A DNA stretch of 64,000 nt, taken from Maea johnstoni (taxonomy: Eukaryota; Annelida; Polychaeta; Spionida; Magelonidae). Below, in pieces: positions 17,907 to 26,138 of this stretch. The position numbers were made by a program, and so were the translations under genes. Where the stretch lies: assembly GCA_963942565.1 (NCBI GenBank), contig CAWWDR010000962.1:310001-374000 (forward strand), in the 5' to 3' direction. A model generated the notes under the pieces. That model was not told the origin of the DNA. It saw only the letters and a list, made by a program, of their open reading frames with translations, and ran no database searches. The stretch's first letter is position 1, and each line of letters begins with the position of its first letter.

Positions 17907-19543
17907 CAGTCTGTCGGACTTTACCCCTTTCTAAAAAAAAAGAATTTCCAGAATTCAATTTCTCGCATAAAATTCCTTCATGAGTGCAAATTTTATAAAT
18001 ATTGACAGAGATACTCCGATGCTTTTTCCTGCTGACCTGCGGGAATGGCTACCCGAAAACAGCCTGGTCCATTTTATAATAGATGCAGTAGATACACTGG
18101 ATCTAAGCAGTTTTTCTATAAATACACGAGGCAGTGGAAACGCCCAGTATCCACCGGCGATGATGCTGACACTGCTGATTTACAGCTATGCTACAGGAAG
18201 ATTTTCTTCAAGAGAAATTGAACAGGCAACGTATTTTGATGTGGCAGTGCGATATATATGCGGTGGAGATAAACATCCGGACCACGACACAATATGTTCA
18301 TTCCGTTTAAAAAATCGAGATGTATTCAAGGAATCTTTTATCAAGGTTCTGATGGTGGCTTCTGAAATTGGGAACCTAAAGAAAGTCGGTGGTATCAGTG
18401 TCGACGGAACTAAGATTTCAGCCAATGCCAGCAAACATTCGGCAGTGAGTTATAAACGGGCTGTAAAGAAAATTAAGCAGCTTGAACTGGAAATTGAACA
18501 ATTAACACAGAAAGCAGAGGAGGCAGACAGCACGCCACTTCTCGATGGCCTGACAATTCCTGATGAAATAAGCCGTAGAGAAAATCGAAAGAAGGCATTG
18601 GAGAAGGCTAAAGCTGCCATTGAAGAACGTTATGAAGAGATCTACAAAGAAAAACGAGCTGAATATGAAGAGAAAAAGAATAAACGGGATAAAGTCCGTG
18701 AAAGTGGTAATAAACCACGGGGAAGAGAACCCAAACCACCTGGGGAGACACCGTCTGATAATATGCAGTTCAATTTTACAGATGAAGAAAGTCAAATAAT
18801 GAAAGCAGGAAACGGCAACCACTTCCTGCAGTCATACAATGCCCAGGCAGCTGTCGATACCGAAGGAAGCATGTTGATTCTGGGAAAGTATTTGACGGCT
18901 CATGCAAATGACAAACTTGAGCTTGAGCCGTGTACTGATAGTGTTGATTCTGCAGTTCGAAATATAAGTGATGTCAGTTCTGATACTGGTTATTTCAGTG
19001 AAAAAGCTGTACTTGCAGTTGAAGATAATGGAAATGGCCCGATTGTCTATTGTGCTGTTGAAAAGCATGGTCACCACCGGACTGTTGCCGATTTGGAAGA
19101 AAAGGCTGATCCTCCGCCACCTCCGAAAGATGCAACCACAAAAGAAAAAATGATTCATCGTCTGAGAACCAAAGAAGGAAAAGAAAGGTATAAACTTCGA
19201 AAACAAACGGTAGAACCAGTTTTTGGCATCATAAAAACAGTAATGGGATTCAGGCAATTTTCTTTGCGAGGGAAAGAAAAAGCAGGTCTGGAATGGGACC
19301 TTGTCACTCTTTCATATAATTTAAAACGGCTGTACAAACTGAACGATGGGAGACGATTGTCTGTGATGTTGTAGGGAGAGTGCTTCCAGAGATAAAAACG
19401 ACTCTATAAAGGGTAAAATTGACGGAAAAATTGATTTTATTTTATATTTTCCGATTAAGTTGGTTAGAATTTCTATAAAGCCTAACAAACCGGGATTTTA
19501 TTTAATTTTCGACGTTACGAAGGTTTATCAACCCGACAGACTG
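17907..19543 (+). mobile_element. IS1182-family insertion sequence inside IS3-type orfA
   Basis: A 1637-bp element with matching terminal inverted repeats (CAGTCTGTCGG at the left, CCGACAGACTG at the right). It is flanked on both sides by the 4-bp direct repeat CTAG (17903-17906 and 19544-19547). It carries one transposase gene. The clean ends and duplication show a simple transposition into the older IS3-family element. Confidence 0.92.
17980..19374 (+). CDS. IS1182-family transposase
   Basis: A 464-residue DDE transposase. The N-terminal DUF772-type domain (FPADLREWLPENSLVHFIID, then PPAMMLTLLIYSYATG near 45-60) is followed by the first catalytic Asp in GISVDGTKISANAS (near 145). A long charged coiled insertion lies at about 155-255. 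The later catalytic region has SDTGYFSEKAVLA and the C-terminal glutamate region VEPVFGIIKTVMGFRQF. It appears full length and intact, so the element may still be active. Confidence 0.92.
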   Translation: MSANFINIDRDTPMLFPADLREWLPENSLVHFIIDAVDTLDLSSFSINTRGSGNAQYPPAMMLTLLIYSYATGRFSSREIEQATYFDVAVRYICGGDKHPDHDTICSFRLKNRDVFKESFIKVLMVASEIGNLKKVGGISVDGTKISANASKHSAVSYKRAVKKIKQLELEIEQLTQKAEEADSTPLLDGLTIPDEISRRENRKKALEKAKAAIEERYEEIYKEKRAEYEEKKNKRDKVRESGNKPRGREPKPPGETPSDNMQFNFTDEESQIMKAGNGNHFLQSYNAQAAVDTEGSMLILGKYLTAHANDKLELEPCTDSVDSAVRNISDVSSDTGYFSEKAVLAVEDNGNGPIVYCAVEKHGHHRTVADLEEKADPPPPPKDATTKEKMIHRLRTKEGKERYKLRKQTVEPVFGIIKTVMGFRQFSLRGKEKAGLEWDLVTLSYNLKRLYKLNDGRRLSVML

Positions 19544-19767
19544 CTAGAAGCAATTAAAGGTCAGCGTCAGATAAGTGAGATAGCGACTGAGTTCGATGTT
19601 CATCCGAATCAAATATCCAATTGGAAACAACAATTTCTGGAAAACGGTTCTACTGTATTTTCCAAGAAACCAGATACAAGAATTACAGATATGGAAGAAA
19701 AAGAATCTGTTCTCTTTAAGAAAATTGGAGAGCAGCAGGTAGAACTCGATTTTCTCAAGGACTGCCA

Positions 19768-19774
19768 AAAAAAG
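19768..19774 (+). promoter_or_regulatory. Slippery heptamer for -1 frameshift between orfA and orfB
   Basis: A AAA AAG lies in the orfA reading frame just before its stop; the -1 frame continues as VGVLEKRKLVDPGHKKLS into orfB. This is the usual IS3-family arrangement for making the OrfAB transposase. Confidence 0.7.
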
Positions 19775-19821
19775 TTGGAGTCCTGGAAAAGCGGAAATTA
19801 GTAGATCCAGGACATAAAAAA

Positions 19822-20634
19822 TTGAGCATAATGAAACAGTTAAAACTTTTGGGTGTTGCCCGTTCATCATACTACTACAGGGATAAGCCCATGAGTGATT
19901 TCAATCTTCAGTTAACGAGGATAATCGATGAAATATATACAGAGAGCCCTGAATATGGGAGCAGAAAAATAAGAGATGTAATTCGCAGAGAGAACAAAAA
20001 TATTAAAGGACTTAATAAGGTGAATAGAAAGAGGATTCAACGTCTAATGCGGATTATGGGCATTGAGGCTATTTACCCTAAAAGAAACCTTAGTAAACCG
20101 GGAAAAGGCAGTGAGCACAAGATATATCCATATCTCTTGAGAAATATCACTATAAACAGACCTAATCAGGTGTGGTGCACTGACGTGACGTACATTCGCC
20201 TTGAACACGGATTTGTATATCTTGTGGCTGTAATGGACTGGTACAGCCGTCGAATTCTAAGCTGGGAGATTTCTACTTCGATGGATAAAGAGTTCTGTAT
20301 CTCAGCACTAGAAAGAGCTATCAGGATTTATGGAACTCCCGATATTTTCAACACAGATCAGGGGGCGCAGTTTACAAGTAAAGCTTTCAGAGACGTTTTA
20401 GAGAATAGAGGTGTAAAAATAAGCATGGATGGTAAAGGAAGAGCCATAGATAATATTGTAATCGAGAGATTTTGGCGGACATTAAAATATGCAGATATAT
20501 ACGCGAAAGAATATGGGTCTGCTATTGAAGCTGCTGAAGGAATTGGGAAATATATAGAGAAATATAATATGAGAAGACCTCATGAATCTCTTGATAAAAA
20601 AACTCCCGATGAAGCCTATAGAGAAGCTTGTTAG
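19822..20634 (+). CDS. IS3-family transposase OrfB
   Basis: A 270-residue DDE integrase-fold protein. An N-terminal HTH-like region (YYYRDKP...PEYGSRKIRDVI) is followed by the rve catalytic core with D in WCTDVTYIRLEHG, D in FNTDQGAQFTS and E in AIDNIVIERFWRTLKY. The C terminus is typical (YNMRRPHESLDKKTPDEAY). It is intact, and translation as OrfAB would need the slippage site at 19768. Confidence 0.92.
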   Translation: MSIMKQLKLLGVARSSYYYRDKPMSDFNLQLTRIIDEIYTESPEYGSRKIRDVIRRENKNIKGLNKVNRKRIQRLMRIMGIEAIYPKRNLSKPGKGSEHKIYPYLLRNITINRPNQVWCTDVTYIRLEHGFVYLVAVMDWYSRRILSWEISTSMDKEFCISALERAIRIYGTPDIFNTDQGAQFTSKAFRDVLENRGVKISMDGKGRAIDNIVIERFWRTLKYADIYAKEYGSAIEAAEGIGKYIEKYNMRRPHESLDKKTPDEAYREAC

Positions 20635-20718
20635 CAACAACTAACAAATGTATTTTTGGAAAAGTTTTCAAACTAAAAAAAGATTAATACATGTCTTGAC
20701 TATGGGGTCCACTATACT

Positions 20719-20829
20719 TCTCTTAATGTTACTGTGTTTATAATAAATGATATAGACAGAAAATCTGATTACGATAAATACCTTGAATCCCGTAACATTT
20801 CGTATAATTCCAGATTACAAAGCAAATAA
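20719..20829 (+). pseudogene. Gene scrap to the right of the IS3-family element
   Basis: An open stretch ending at TAA 20829 reads LNVTVFIINDIDRKSDYDKY and onward for about 35 codons, without a start. It begins where the insertion ends. It is not in frame with the lipoprotein on the other side, so it may be the tail of another gene, or of the lipoprotein operon, cut by the insertion. Confidence 0.35.
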
Positions 20830-20840
20830 TAAAAAATAGA

Positions 20841-20866
20841 AAAGGAGAGAGAAATCTCTCCTTTTT
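20841..20866 (+). terminator. Rho-independent terminator
   Basis: A ten-base-pair stem AAAGGAGAGA / TCTCTCCTTT capped by a GAAA tetraloop and followed by Ts. On the opposite strand the A run before the stem also gives Us, so it may work for the leftward MBL gene too. Confidence 0.85.
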
Positions 20867-20886
20867 AGGAAAAGAGGAGCAAAAAT

Positions 20887-21495
20887 CTAATGATTAAATA
20901 CTGCTGATTTAAGATTATATTCATCGCTATTTATGTTATATAATTGTTCATTTCTAATAGTGGAAATTTTACTTTTCCCGAAATTATGACCCGGCCAGAC
21001 AATTGTTTCCGGGGGAAATAAATTAATTAATTTTCTAAGTGATTTACCAAGATCCTGCCGGTTACTATCTTTTGATATTGTTGCACCGGAGTCCCCGACA
21101 AAAAGGGTATCGCCGGTAAATAAAGAGTTTTCAGTATGTAGACATATTCCATCTGATGAATGGCCAGGCGTTTCAATTACCCTTAAGTTAATGTTGCCTA
21201 TTTCTATAATATCATTTTCTCTCAATCCATTTTTATAGTTTAAGATCTCAGCCGTAGATACTTTCTTAAAATATCTATTTCCACCAATATGATCAAAATG
21301 AGTATGAGTGTTAATAATATATTTCAGATCAATATTATTCTGTACTATATATCTCATGATTTTTTTGTATTTAAATATACCGGTACAGCAGAAACAACCA
21401 GGATCAAGAATTGCTCCTTTTTTTGTTTCTTCGCAAAATATCATATAGGAAAAGTTTTTTAGAATCCCTTTCATCTCTAATTGTAGTGTTTTCAT
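20887..21495 (-). CDS. MBL-fold hydrolase (glyoxalase II-like)
   Basis: A 202-residue metallo-beta-lactamase-fold enzyme. The metal motif THTHFDHIGG has H64, H66, D68 and H69; later ligands are in ETPGHSSDG, FTGDTLFVGD and WPGHNFG. The short form resembles YcbL/GloB-type thioester hydrolases, with substrate unknown. AGGA precedes the ATG. Its first 92 bases overlap the end of the upstream sensor-kinase frame in a different register, so the two are translationally linked. Confidence 0.8.
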   Translation of the reverse strand: MKTLQLEMKGILKNFSYMIFCEETKKGAILDPGCFCCTGIFKYKKIMRYIVQNNIDLKYIINTHTHFDHIGGNRYFKKVSTAEILNYKNGLRENDIIEIGNINLRVIETPGHSSDGICLHTENSLFTGDTLFVGDSGATISKDSNRQDLGKSLRKLINLFPPETIVWPGHNFGKSKISTIRNEQLYNINSDEYNLKSAVFNH

Positions 21496-22411
21496 TATTA
21501 TCCTTTTTATGTAGTATAACGTAATGAGTCATTTGTTTTAATTGTTTAATAGTAATAGGTTTTGATAAAAATCCATTGGCTCCTGAATCGTGTGCTCTTT
21601 GTTTATTCGTTCTAACTAAATTCGCACTAAATAAGTATATTGGGGTATTTAATTTCATTTTCCGACATTCTCTTACAAAATCAAATCCATCCATTACAGG
21701 CATTTTAATATCTGAAAAAATTAGATTCATTTCATAAGTTTCTAAAATTTCTAAAGCATCATGAGGGTTCTCAACTGATATTATATTGCAATTTTCAACA
21801 ATAGATTTAAGCTGTTCACTCATAATATCTCTATTTACTTTGACATCATCAACAATCATAATGTTCTGAATATTTGAATCATTATTTATAGAAGTTCTGA
21901 TTATTTCATTATCCATATTTTCAAATTCATTTAAAGTTAGAAGAGTCTCAACTTGTTCTTCAAGTCTTTTTACAGAACTAGTAATAATTCCCAAATTTTC
22001 CTCTAAGTATTTTGTTTTGTCATTACTGTTGTAAATAAGATCTATAGAGCCGCTAAGACCATAAAGAGGTGTTTTTAATTCATGGGATAAATTATTAAAG
22101 AAATCATCTTTTTGTTTTATTAACAGGATATTTTTATTGTATGTCTTCATAAATAACAGAAATGAATTAAAACCCTGAAGCAATAAGATCAGAGCAATCA
22201 ATAGATGTAGTTGAATACTTACAAATCCAAGCCAGATAAGTACGGCACGAATTGTCATAAATAAAAATATTACAGGAATTACAATCCATATAAAAGGGAT
22301 TTTTCTATCTCCCGGTTTAAAATAATATTTGAAACAGTTAAATATGACTATCAGTAATATCAGGATCATCGGGATAGAATATAGTGGTGCAATTTTGTAT
22401 GTAAAAATCAT
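21404..22411 (-). CDS. Membrane HisKA-receiver protein lacking the ATPase domain
   Basis: From ATG 22411 the 335 residues give two to four hydrophobic segments (about 8-30, 39-60, 66-88) and a dimerisation/phosphoacceptor helix with H110 (FFNNLSHELKTPLYG). A full receiver domain follows (about 183-300), with acidic residues in IMIVDD, phosphoacceptor Asp in FSDIKMP, and a conserved Lys in FLSKPI. No HATPase_c motifs (N, G1, G2 boxes) lie between. It cannot autophosphorylate alone, so it is either a phosphorelay partner or a deletion product. The same frame is open to 22630 with further hydrophobic codons but no start codon. Confidence 0.65.
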   Translation of the reverse strand: MIFTYKIAPLYSIPMILILLIVIFNCFKYYFKPGDRKIPFIWIVIPVIFLFMTIRAVLIWLGFVSIQLHLLIALILLLQGFNSFLLFMKTYNKNILLIKQKDDFFNNLSHELKTPLYGLSGSIDLIYNSNDKTKYLEENLGIITSSVKRLEEQVETLLTLNEFENMDNEIIRTSINNDSNIQNIMIVDDVKVNRDIMSEQLKSIVENCNIISVENPHDALEILETYEMNLIFSDIKMPVMDGFDFVRECRKMKLNTPIYLFSANLVRTNKQRAHDSGANGFLSKPITIKQLKQMTHYVILHKKDNNENTTIRDERDSKKLFLYDILRRNKKRSNS

Positions 22412-22630
22412 AGGTGATACAAAAATGGTTACAATAAAAATTATCGATAATATTATTAAAATATCTGCTGCAATTTTAACACTTTTTGAGTTGATCAGTT
22501 TCTTAAAATAAAAAGATAAAAATATAAGCAGTACAGGTGTGGTGAGAGTACTGATTGTCTCAATGACATAAAAGTTGTCGATGGAGTAGCTAAGTATATG
22601 GATCCATCGGAAGATGAAGAAGGAGTCACA
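22412..22630 (-). other. Start-less hydrophobic extension in the kinase frame
   Basis: In frame with the gene above, 73 sense codons encode membrane-like sequence (FFIFRWIHILSYSIDNFYV, then TPVLLIFLSFYF). They are bounded upstream by TAA and contain no ATG, GTG or TTG. This suggests that the N-terminal membrane part of the kinase has been joined out of frame to the tail of the Ig-like gene upstream. Confidence 0.45.
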
Positions 22631-23004
22631 TTAACAACAAGCTTTCTGGAAGTATTCTTACCTTTTATATCTATTACAGACATTCCAGTTGTTTTCCCTG
22701 TTATCAGCAAAGACTGATTATCACCAAGATAATCAACAACTCCTTTTACTGATGATGTAAATGTTAAATCCTCTCCGGCATCAACTGGAGACGCTCCTAT
22801 TTCAATGACCTGTGTTTCTCCTACAGACAAATAAACGGAATCAGAACTAAGAGAGATTTCTGTAAAATAAGTTATTAACGGATTGAACATACTACAGGAT
22901 ATAAATCCCGTTATTCCAACTATTATTACAATAATCCTACTGGATAATAAAAATCCACGGAGCAGAGCTCCGAGGTATTCTGGCCTGCCGAATAAATTTT
23001 TCAT
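22495..23004 (-). CDS. Ig-like (BIG2-type) surface protein, tail replaced
   Basis: A 169-residue frame with a membrane/signal segment ending in ITGFISC (possible lipobox near Cys 37). One bacterial Ig-like domain follows at about 48-128 (EISLSSDSVYLSVGETQVIEIG to KLVVNVTPSSSS). The last ~40 residues (IYLATPS...FILRN) have odd composition and overlap, in another register, the start-less hydrophobic extension of the kinase gene. That tail is therefore probably a fusion artefact of a rearrangement. It lies 80 bases after trbI on the same strand. Confidence 0.55.
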   Translation of the reverse strand: MKNLFGRPEYLGALLRGFLLSSRIIVIIVGITGFISCSMFNPLITYFTEISLSSDSVYLSVGETQVIEIGASPVDAGEDLTFTSSVKGVVDYLGDNQSLLITGKTTGMSVIDIKGKNTSRKLVVNVTPSSSSDGSIYLATPSTTFMSLRQSVLSPHLYCLYFYLFILRN

Positions 23005-23084
23005 TTCAAAAACTCCTCATTAAAAATGGAATATTATTCTTAATAAATTAAGAACTTTTATATACTTATATATGAAATATAATC

Positions 23085-24458
23085 TTAAAATCTTCGATAT
23101 ACCTGTGTCGCCTCATGCCCATCCAAAACAGGTAAAAATAGCTCAGTGTTTATATAAACATTCATTAGAGTGCCTGGTTTAATCTTTATTGTTGGTTGCA
23201 TATTCATAGTACGGCTTATCATCTCATCCCCCCATTTATCTATAACAGACATATTGGCATCAGCTAAATTCTCTAATGCCGGATTCCCGTTTTCATTCAG
23301 AAATGAATCTACTTCATAGTCAAAGATAGAAAACATTGAAACTAAACCCAGAGTAAGCAGATACTGAAATATATGGTTATCCACAGCTCCTTTTCCTCCG
23401 GCATATCCGGCTTTATCCGTACCAGGCATATTTCCTATCTCCATAACAAAACCATCAGGCCGAATCAGTTTTGTCCAGGCAATCTGAACCCTTTTCTGTC
23501 CATAGGAAATATTGCTGTTATAATTCGCAATCAACCTTGTTCCCTGGGGAATAAGCAAGTTCTTTCCTGTTAAACTGTCATAGACATTAACATCAACTAC
23601 ACCTTCAACATCTCCCGGGAGATCTGTATTAATTCCGGTTCTTAATACAAGAGGAATTATAGTTCCTGAAAACAGTACATTGTCACTTAAGAACATCCCA
23701 TTTGTTTCATTTCCCTGTTCCGAATAAAAGCCCTTCTTATCTTCCTGCATGTTTGCTTCTGCATAAATTTGCCCGGGAGAGATCACACTAACAGATTCAC
23801 TCCCCGATGAAGGATTCCCTACTGAAGCAAGTAAATCAGAAATTGGAATAGAAGAAGGATCAGGTATAAAAAAATCACCTGGTCCTGAAGAACCTGAATC
23901 AGATTCAGCTGGAGTTTGCCTTCCAATATTATATTCCCCATAAACGATTGAAGATCTTCTTGCTGCGATTTCTTCTTCAGATAACCTTTCATAAACTGGT
24001 TCAGTAGATACATTTTCAGGAGCAATAGTCGCCGGTTGAGATAACAATGGAATCCCGGCTTTCTGAGGATTATAATTAGGGCTGTTATATCCTTCATTTA
24101 CAATTCTATCAATTGGGTCTAATGGCTTTGATGATTCTGAATCCTGAAAAACACGATTTCGATAATCACCAAAATCAGGAGACATAGCATCATTTGCAAC
24201 TTCTATCTTATCAACCTTGTCTTCCTCATTTTTAAACGAACCAATAATCTGAAATAGAAGGACTAAACCTACAAAGAAGCTGATCAAAGAAATATAAATC
24301 ATTTTTTTATTGATCTTCCCCGAGATATTTTTATGTTTCAAAGATGGATGAACAGATTTACCAGAAGAATGACTACTGTTCTCTTTATATGTCTTATCAG
24401 CCTCCCCTTCCACAAAATCATTTAAACTGGCAGCCATCAGATCATCTAAATCAGTCAT
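23085..24458 (-). CDS. trbI: Conjugation protein TrbI/VirB10
   Basis: The start at 24458 is set by GAGGA upstream; the longer frame would overlap trbG. The 457-residue protein has a cytoplasmic N terminus, one transmembrane helix (near 57-77), a Pro/Ser-rich periplasmic stretch, and the C-terminal VirB10 beta-barrel domain (about 240-455). That domain has LFSGTIIPLVLRTGINTDLPG, LIPQGTRLIANYNS and the antenna/channel segment. In P-type T4SS it links the inner-membrane machine to the outer-membrane ring. It is last of the trb run. Confidence 0.9.
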   Translation of the reverse strand: MTDLDDLMAASLNDFVEGEADKTYKENSSHSSGKSVHPSLKHKNISGKINKKMIYISLISFFVGLVLLFQIIGSFKNEEDKVDKIEVANDAMSPDFGDYRNRVFQDSESSKPLDPIDRIVNEGYNSPNYNPQKAGIPLLSQPATIAPENVSTEPVYERLSEEEIAARRSSIVYGEYNIGRQTPAESDSGSSGPGDFFIPDPSSIPISDLLASVGNPSSGSESVSVISPGQIYAEANMQEDKKGFYSEQGNETNGMFLSDNVLFSGTIIPLVLRTGINTDLPGDVEGVVDVNVYDSLTGKNLLIPQGTRLIANYNSNISYGQKRVQIAWTKLIRPDGFVMEIGNMPGTDKAGYAGGKGAVDNHIFQYLLTLGLVSMFSIFDYEVDSFLNENGNPALENLADANMSVIDKWGDEMISRTMNMQPTIKIKPGTLMNVYINTELFLPVLDGHEATQVYRRF

Positions 24459-24462
24459 ACTT

Positions 24463-25431
24463 CTATCCTCTTTTCTTTTCCACAGAGATTTTCTGATTTG
24501 CATGAATTATGAATATTTTTTCTATGAGTTTATCTATGATTACTAAATCCTCATTCACACGATAATTCAACATTTCATTACGAGGGCCAGTAACTATTGG
24601 CAATTCGCCCTGCAGTACACCGACGGGTAACCTTATATATGTTTTAGTACCATCATCATAAACAATCTCAGGAAACCATAAAGGTTTCCGCAATCCTCTC
24701 TTAACAATGTAATCAAATGACATGTATGCAGAATCGACAGGTTTATCTGATACGGCAGCAGCCCTCAATGTTTTATTTAATTGATCAAAACTAAAATTTA
24801 AATCAAGAGGATAGTTCCAGGACACAATCGGAGTATAAAAATCGTTAAATGATTTCAATTTTATATAATAGCTTCTTCTGTCTGTTGTTAAAATCAGCGT
24901 TGTTTCTAAATCTTCCTCATACGGTTTAATGAGAACATGAACAATATTCATTCCTTTGTCTTTACTTAGAGCACCAGCCAGTTCCCATCTTGTGGTATCT
25001 CCAATAATCGGATTTCCGATTAGGATTTCTCCAGCTTCTAATCTTATGTCTGTTACATTCAGCGGCATACAATAAACTTCATACACAAAGCTGCTATTGT
25101 AATCTAGCTTCTGCATTCCCTGATTTTGTGAATTCGGTATTATCGGTTCATTAATAATTCCATTTTCATCTACTGCTTTTTCGAAAACAGGGTAATAAAT
25201 CGGTTTTTCAATATAAACTACCGGCGGATTCACAATCTGAATACCAGGGGAATCATTCTCTTTATCAACTATTACCGGATTATCATTTTCTGCATATGGA
25301 TCTATTACAATTTTCTCAATCTCTTTATCATATGAATCTTGTTGTAAAGACATATCTGTACTTATACATGATGTTACTGACATCATTAAAATAATTGATA
25401 TAAATATTAAAGTTATACTTCTTTTTTTCAT
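24463..25431 (-). CDS. trbG: Conjugation protein TrbG/VirB9
   Basis: A 322-residue lipoprotein-like product (lipobox SVTSC near residue 22). It has a VirB9/CagX domain: FVYEVYCMPLNVTDIRLEAGE through TTLILTTDRRSYYIKL, then the C-terminal KRGLRKPLWFPEIVYDDGTKTYIRLP segment. It forms the periplasmic and outer-membrane ring of the T4SS with VirB10. It overlaps trbF by four bases (ATGA) and ends four bases before trbI. Confidence 0.9.
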   Translation of the reverse strand: MKKRSITLIFISIILMMSVTSCISTDMSLQQDSYDKEIEKIVIDPYAENDNPVIVDKENDSPGIQIVNPPVVYIEKPIYYPVFEKAVDENGIINEPIIPNSQNQGMQKLDYNSSFVYEVYCMPLNVTDIRLEAGEILIGNPIIGDTTRWELAGALSKDKGMNIVHVLIKPYEEDLETTLILTTDRRSYYIKLKSFNDFYTPIVSWNYPLDLNFSFDQLNKTLRAAAVSDKPVDSAYMSFDYIVKRGLRKPLWFPEIVYDDGTKTYIRLPVGVLQGELPIVTGPRNEMLNYRVNEDLVIIDKLIEKIFIIHANQKISVEKKRG

Positions 25432-26138
25432 TTCATTACCTCTGTAATATTTTCTGTATCAAAATCAATAATGTATATTCCCAATGGGTTTGACTCTTCA
25501 ATGATCTCATCTTCCGGATCTAAAAGAGCTATTGTAAATAATCCTCTTATTCTATTTCGGGAAACTTCATAATTCTCCATTGTTGTTTTTGTCTCATACC
25601 AGTCAATTTGATAGGTAGAATCTGTTACTCTTATGACAGATTCTATTTTTATATAAATCTTATGTTTATTGATATTTGAAAATGGATCATTGTCCTTAAG
25701 ATATGCCGATAGTTTATTGCCGCACTCTGTTGTCAAACTATTATAAGTTTTATTGATATTCATATAAACAACATCAGGATCAGAAGACAAAGAGAATATA
25801 TTATTCACAAACTCTCTGATTTGAAACTCAATAGCTGCCTGCGGGATGTTATACCCGGAATAAGATAAAGATGAAACATCACCCAGATAGTTAGCTTCCC
25901 CCCAGGGAGTCACTTCTATTACATGCAGTTTTGTTTTCGGCAGATTCACAGCGTACAGGACAATTCCAAAGGAGGCCAGAATAAGTACCAATGAAAAAAA
26001 AGCTACTGTTCGCCATTTATTCCGTTCTTCCCTCATATCATTAACTGCACCAACATAATCACGAATCATTTCATCATATGGAGAAATATCGGCACCACCA
26101 GCTCTGCTGCTGCCCGTTCCTTTTGTATTCATATTCAT
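25428..26138 (-). CDS. trbF: Conjugation protein TrbF/VirB8
   Basis: A 236-residue bitopic protein with a short cytoplasmic tail, one membrane helix (about 45-65), and an NTF2-like periplasmic domain with the TrbF pattern (VTPWGEANYLG near 77, YQIDWYETKT near 175). It is an inner-membrane assembly factor of the T4SS. AAGGAAG precedes the start; its ATG overlaps the trbL stop by one base and its stop overlaps trbG. Confidence 0.88.
   Translation of the reverse strand: MNMNTKGTGSSRAGGADISPYDEMIRDYVGAVNDMREERNKWRTVAFFSLVLILASFGIVLYAVNLPKTKLHVIEVTPWGEANYLGDVSSLSYSGYNIPQAAIEFQIREFVNNIFSLSSDPDVVYMNINKTYNSLTTECGNKLSAYLKDNDPFSNINKHKIYIKIESVIRVTDSTYQIDWYETKTTMENYEVSRNRIRGLFTIALLDPEDEIIEESNPLGIYIIDFDTENITEVMK

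Larger units (their letters stand above)
17852..19801 (+). pseudogene. IS3-family orfA, split by an inner transposon
   Basis: The HTH-bearing OrfA begins at TTG 17852 behind GGAGG (SKKRRSFSSELKFKIVL). The coding sequence is interrupted after 17906 and resumes at 19548 (EAIKGQRQISEIATEFDVHP), running to the stop at 19801. The two parts match in frame across the CTAG duplication left by the inner element. The HTH and leucine-zipper-like C-terminal helix of the family are both visible. In this family OrfA binds the ends and is joined to OrfB by a -1 frameshift. Confidence 0.8.
17791..20711 (+). mobile_element. IS3-family insertion sequence, interrupted by an IS1182-family element
   Basis: The left end reads TGGACCCATA and the right end, on the opposite strand, TGGACCCCATA. 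TATA occurs one base outside each end and may be a 4-bp target duplication or extra terminal repeat. Without the inner element it is about 1.28 kb, the usual IS3-family size. It carries an orfA (split by the inner element) and an intact orfB with an A AAA AAG slippage site between them. The insertion lies between a lipoprotein gene and a 35-codon gene scrap. Confidence 0.8.

Noticed and set aside
18502-18822. Leftward frames within the IS1182-family transposase (also 18832-19257)
   Set aside because: Antisense shadows of an intact transposase gene.
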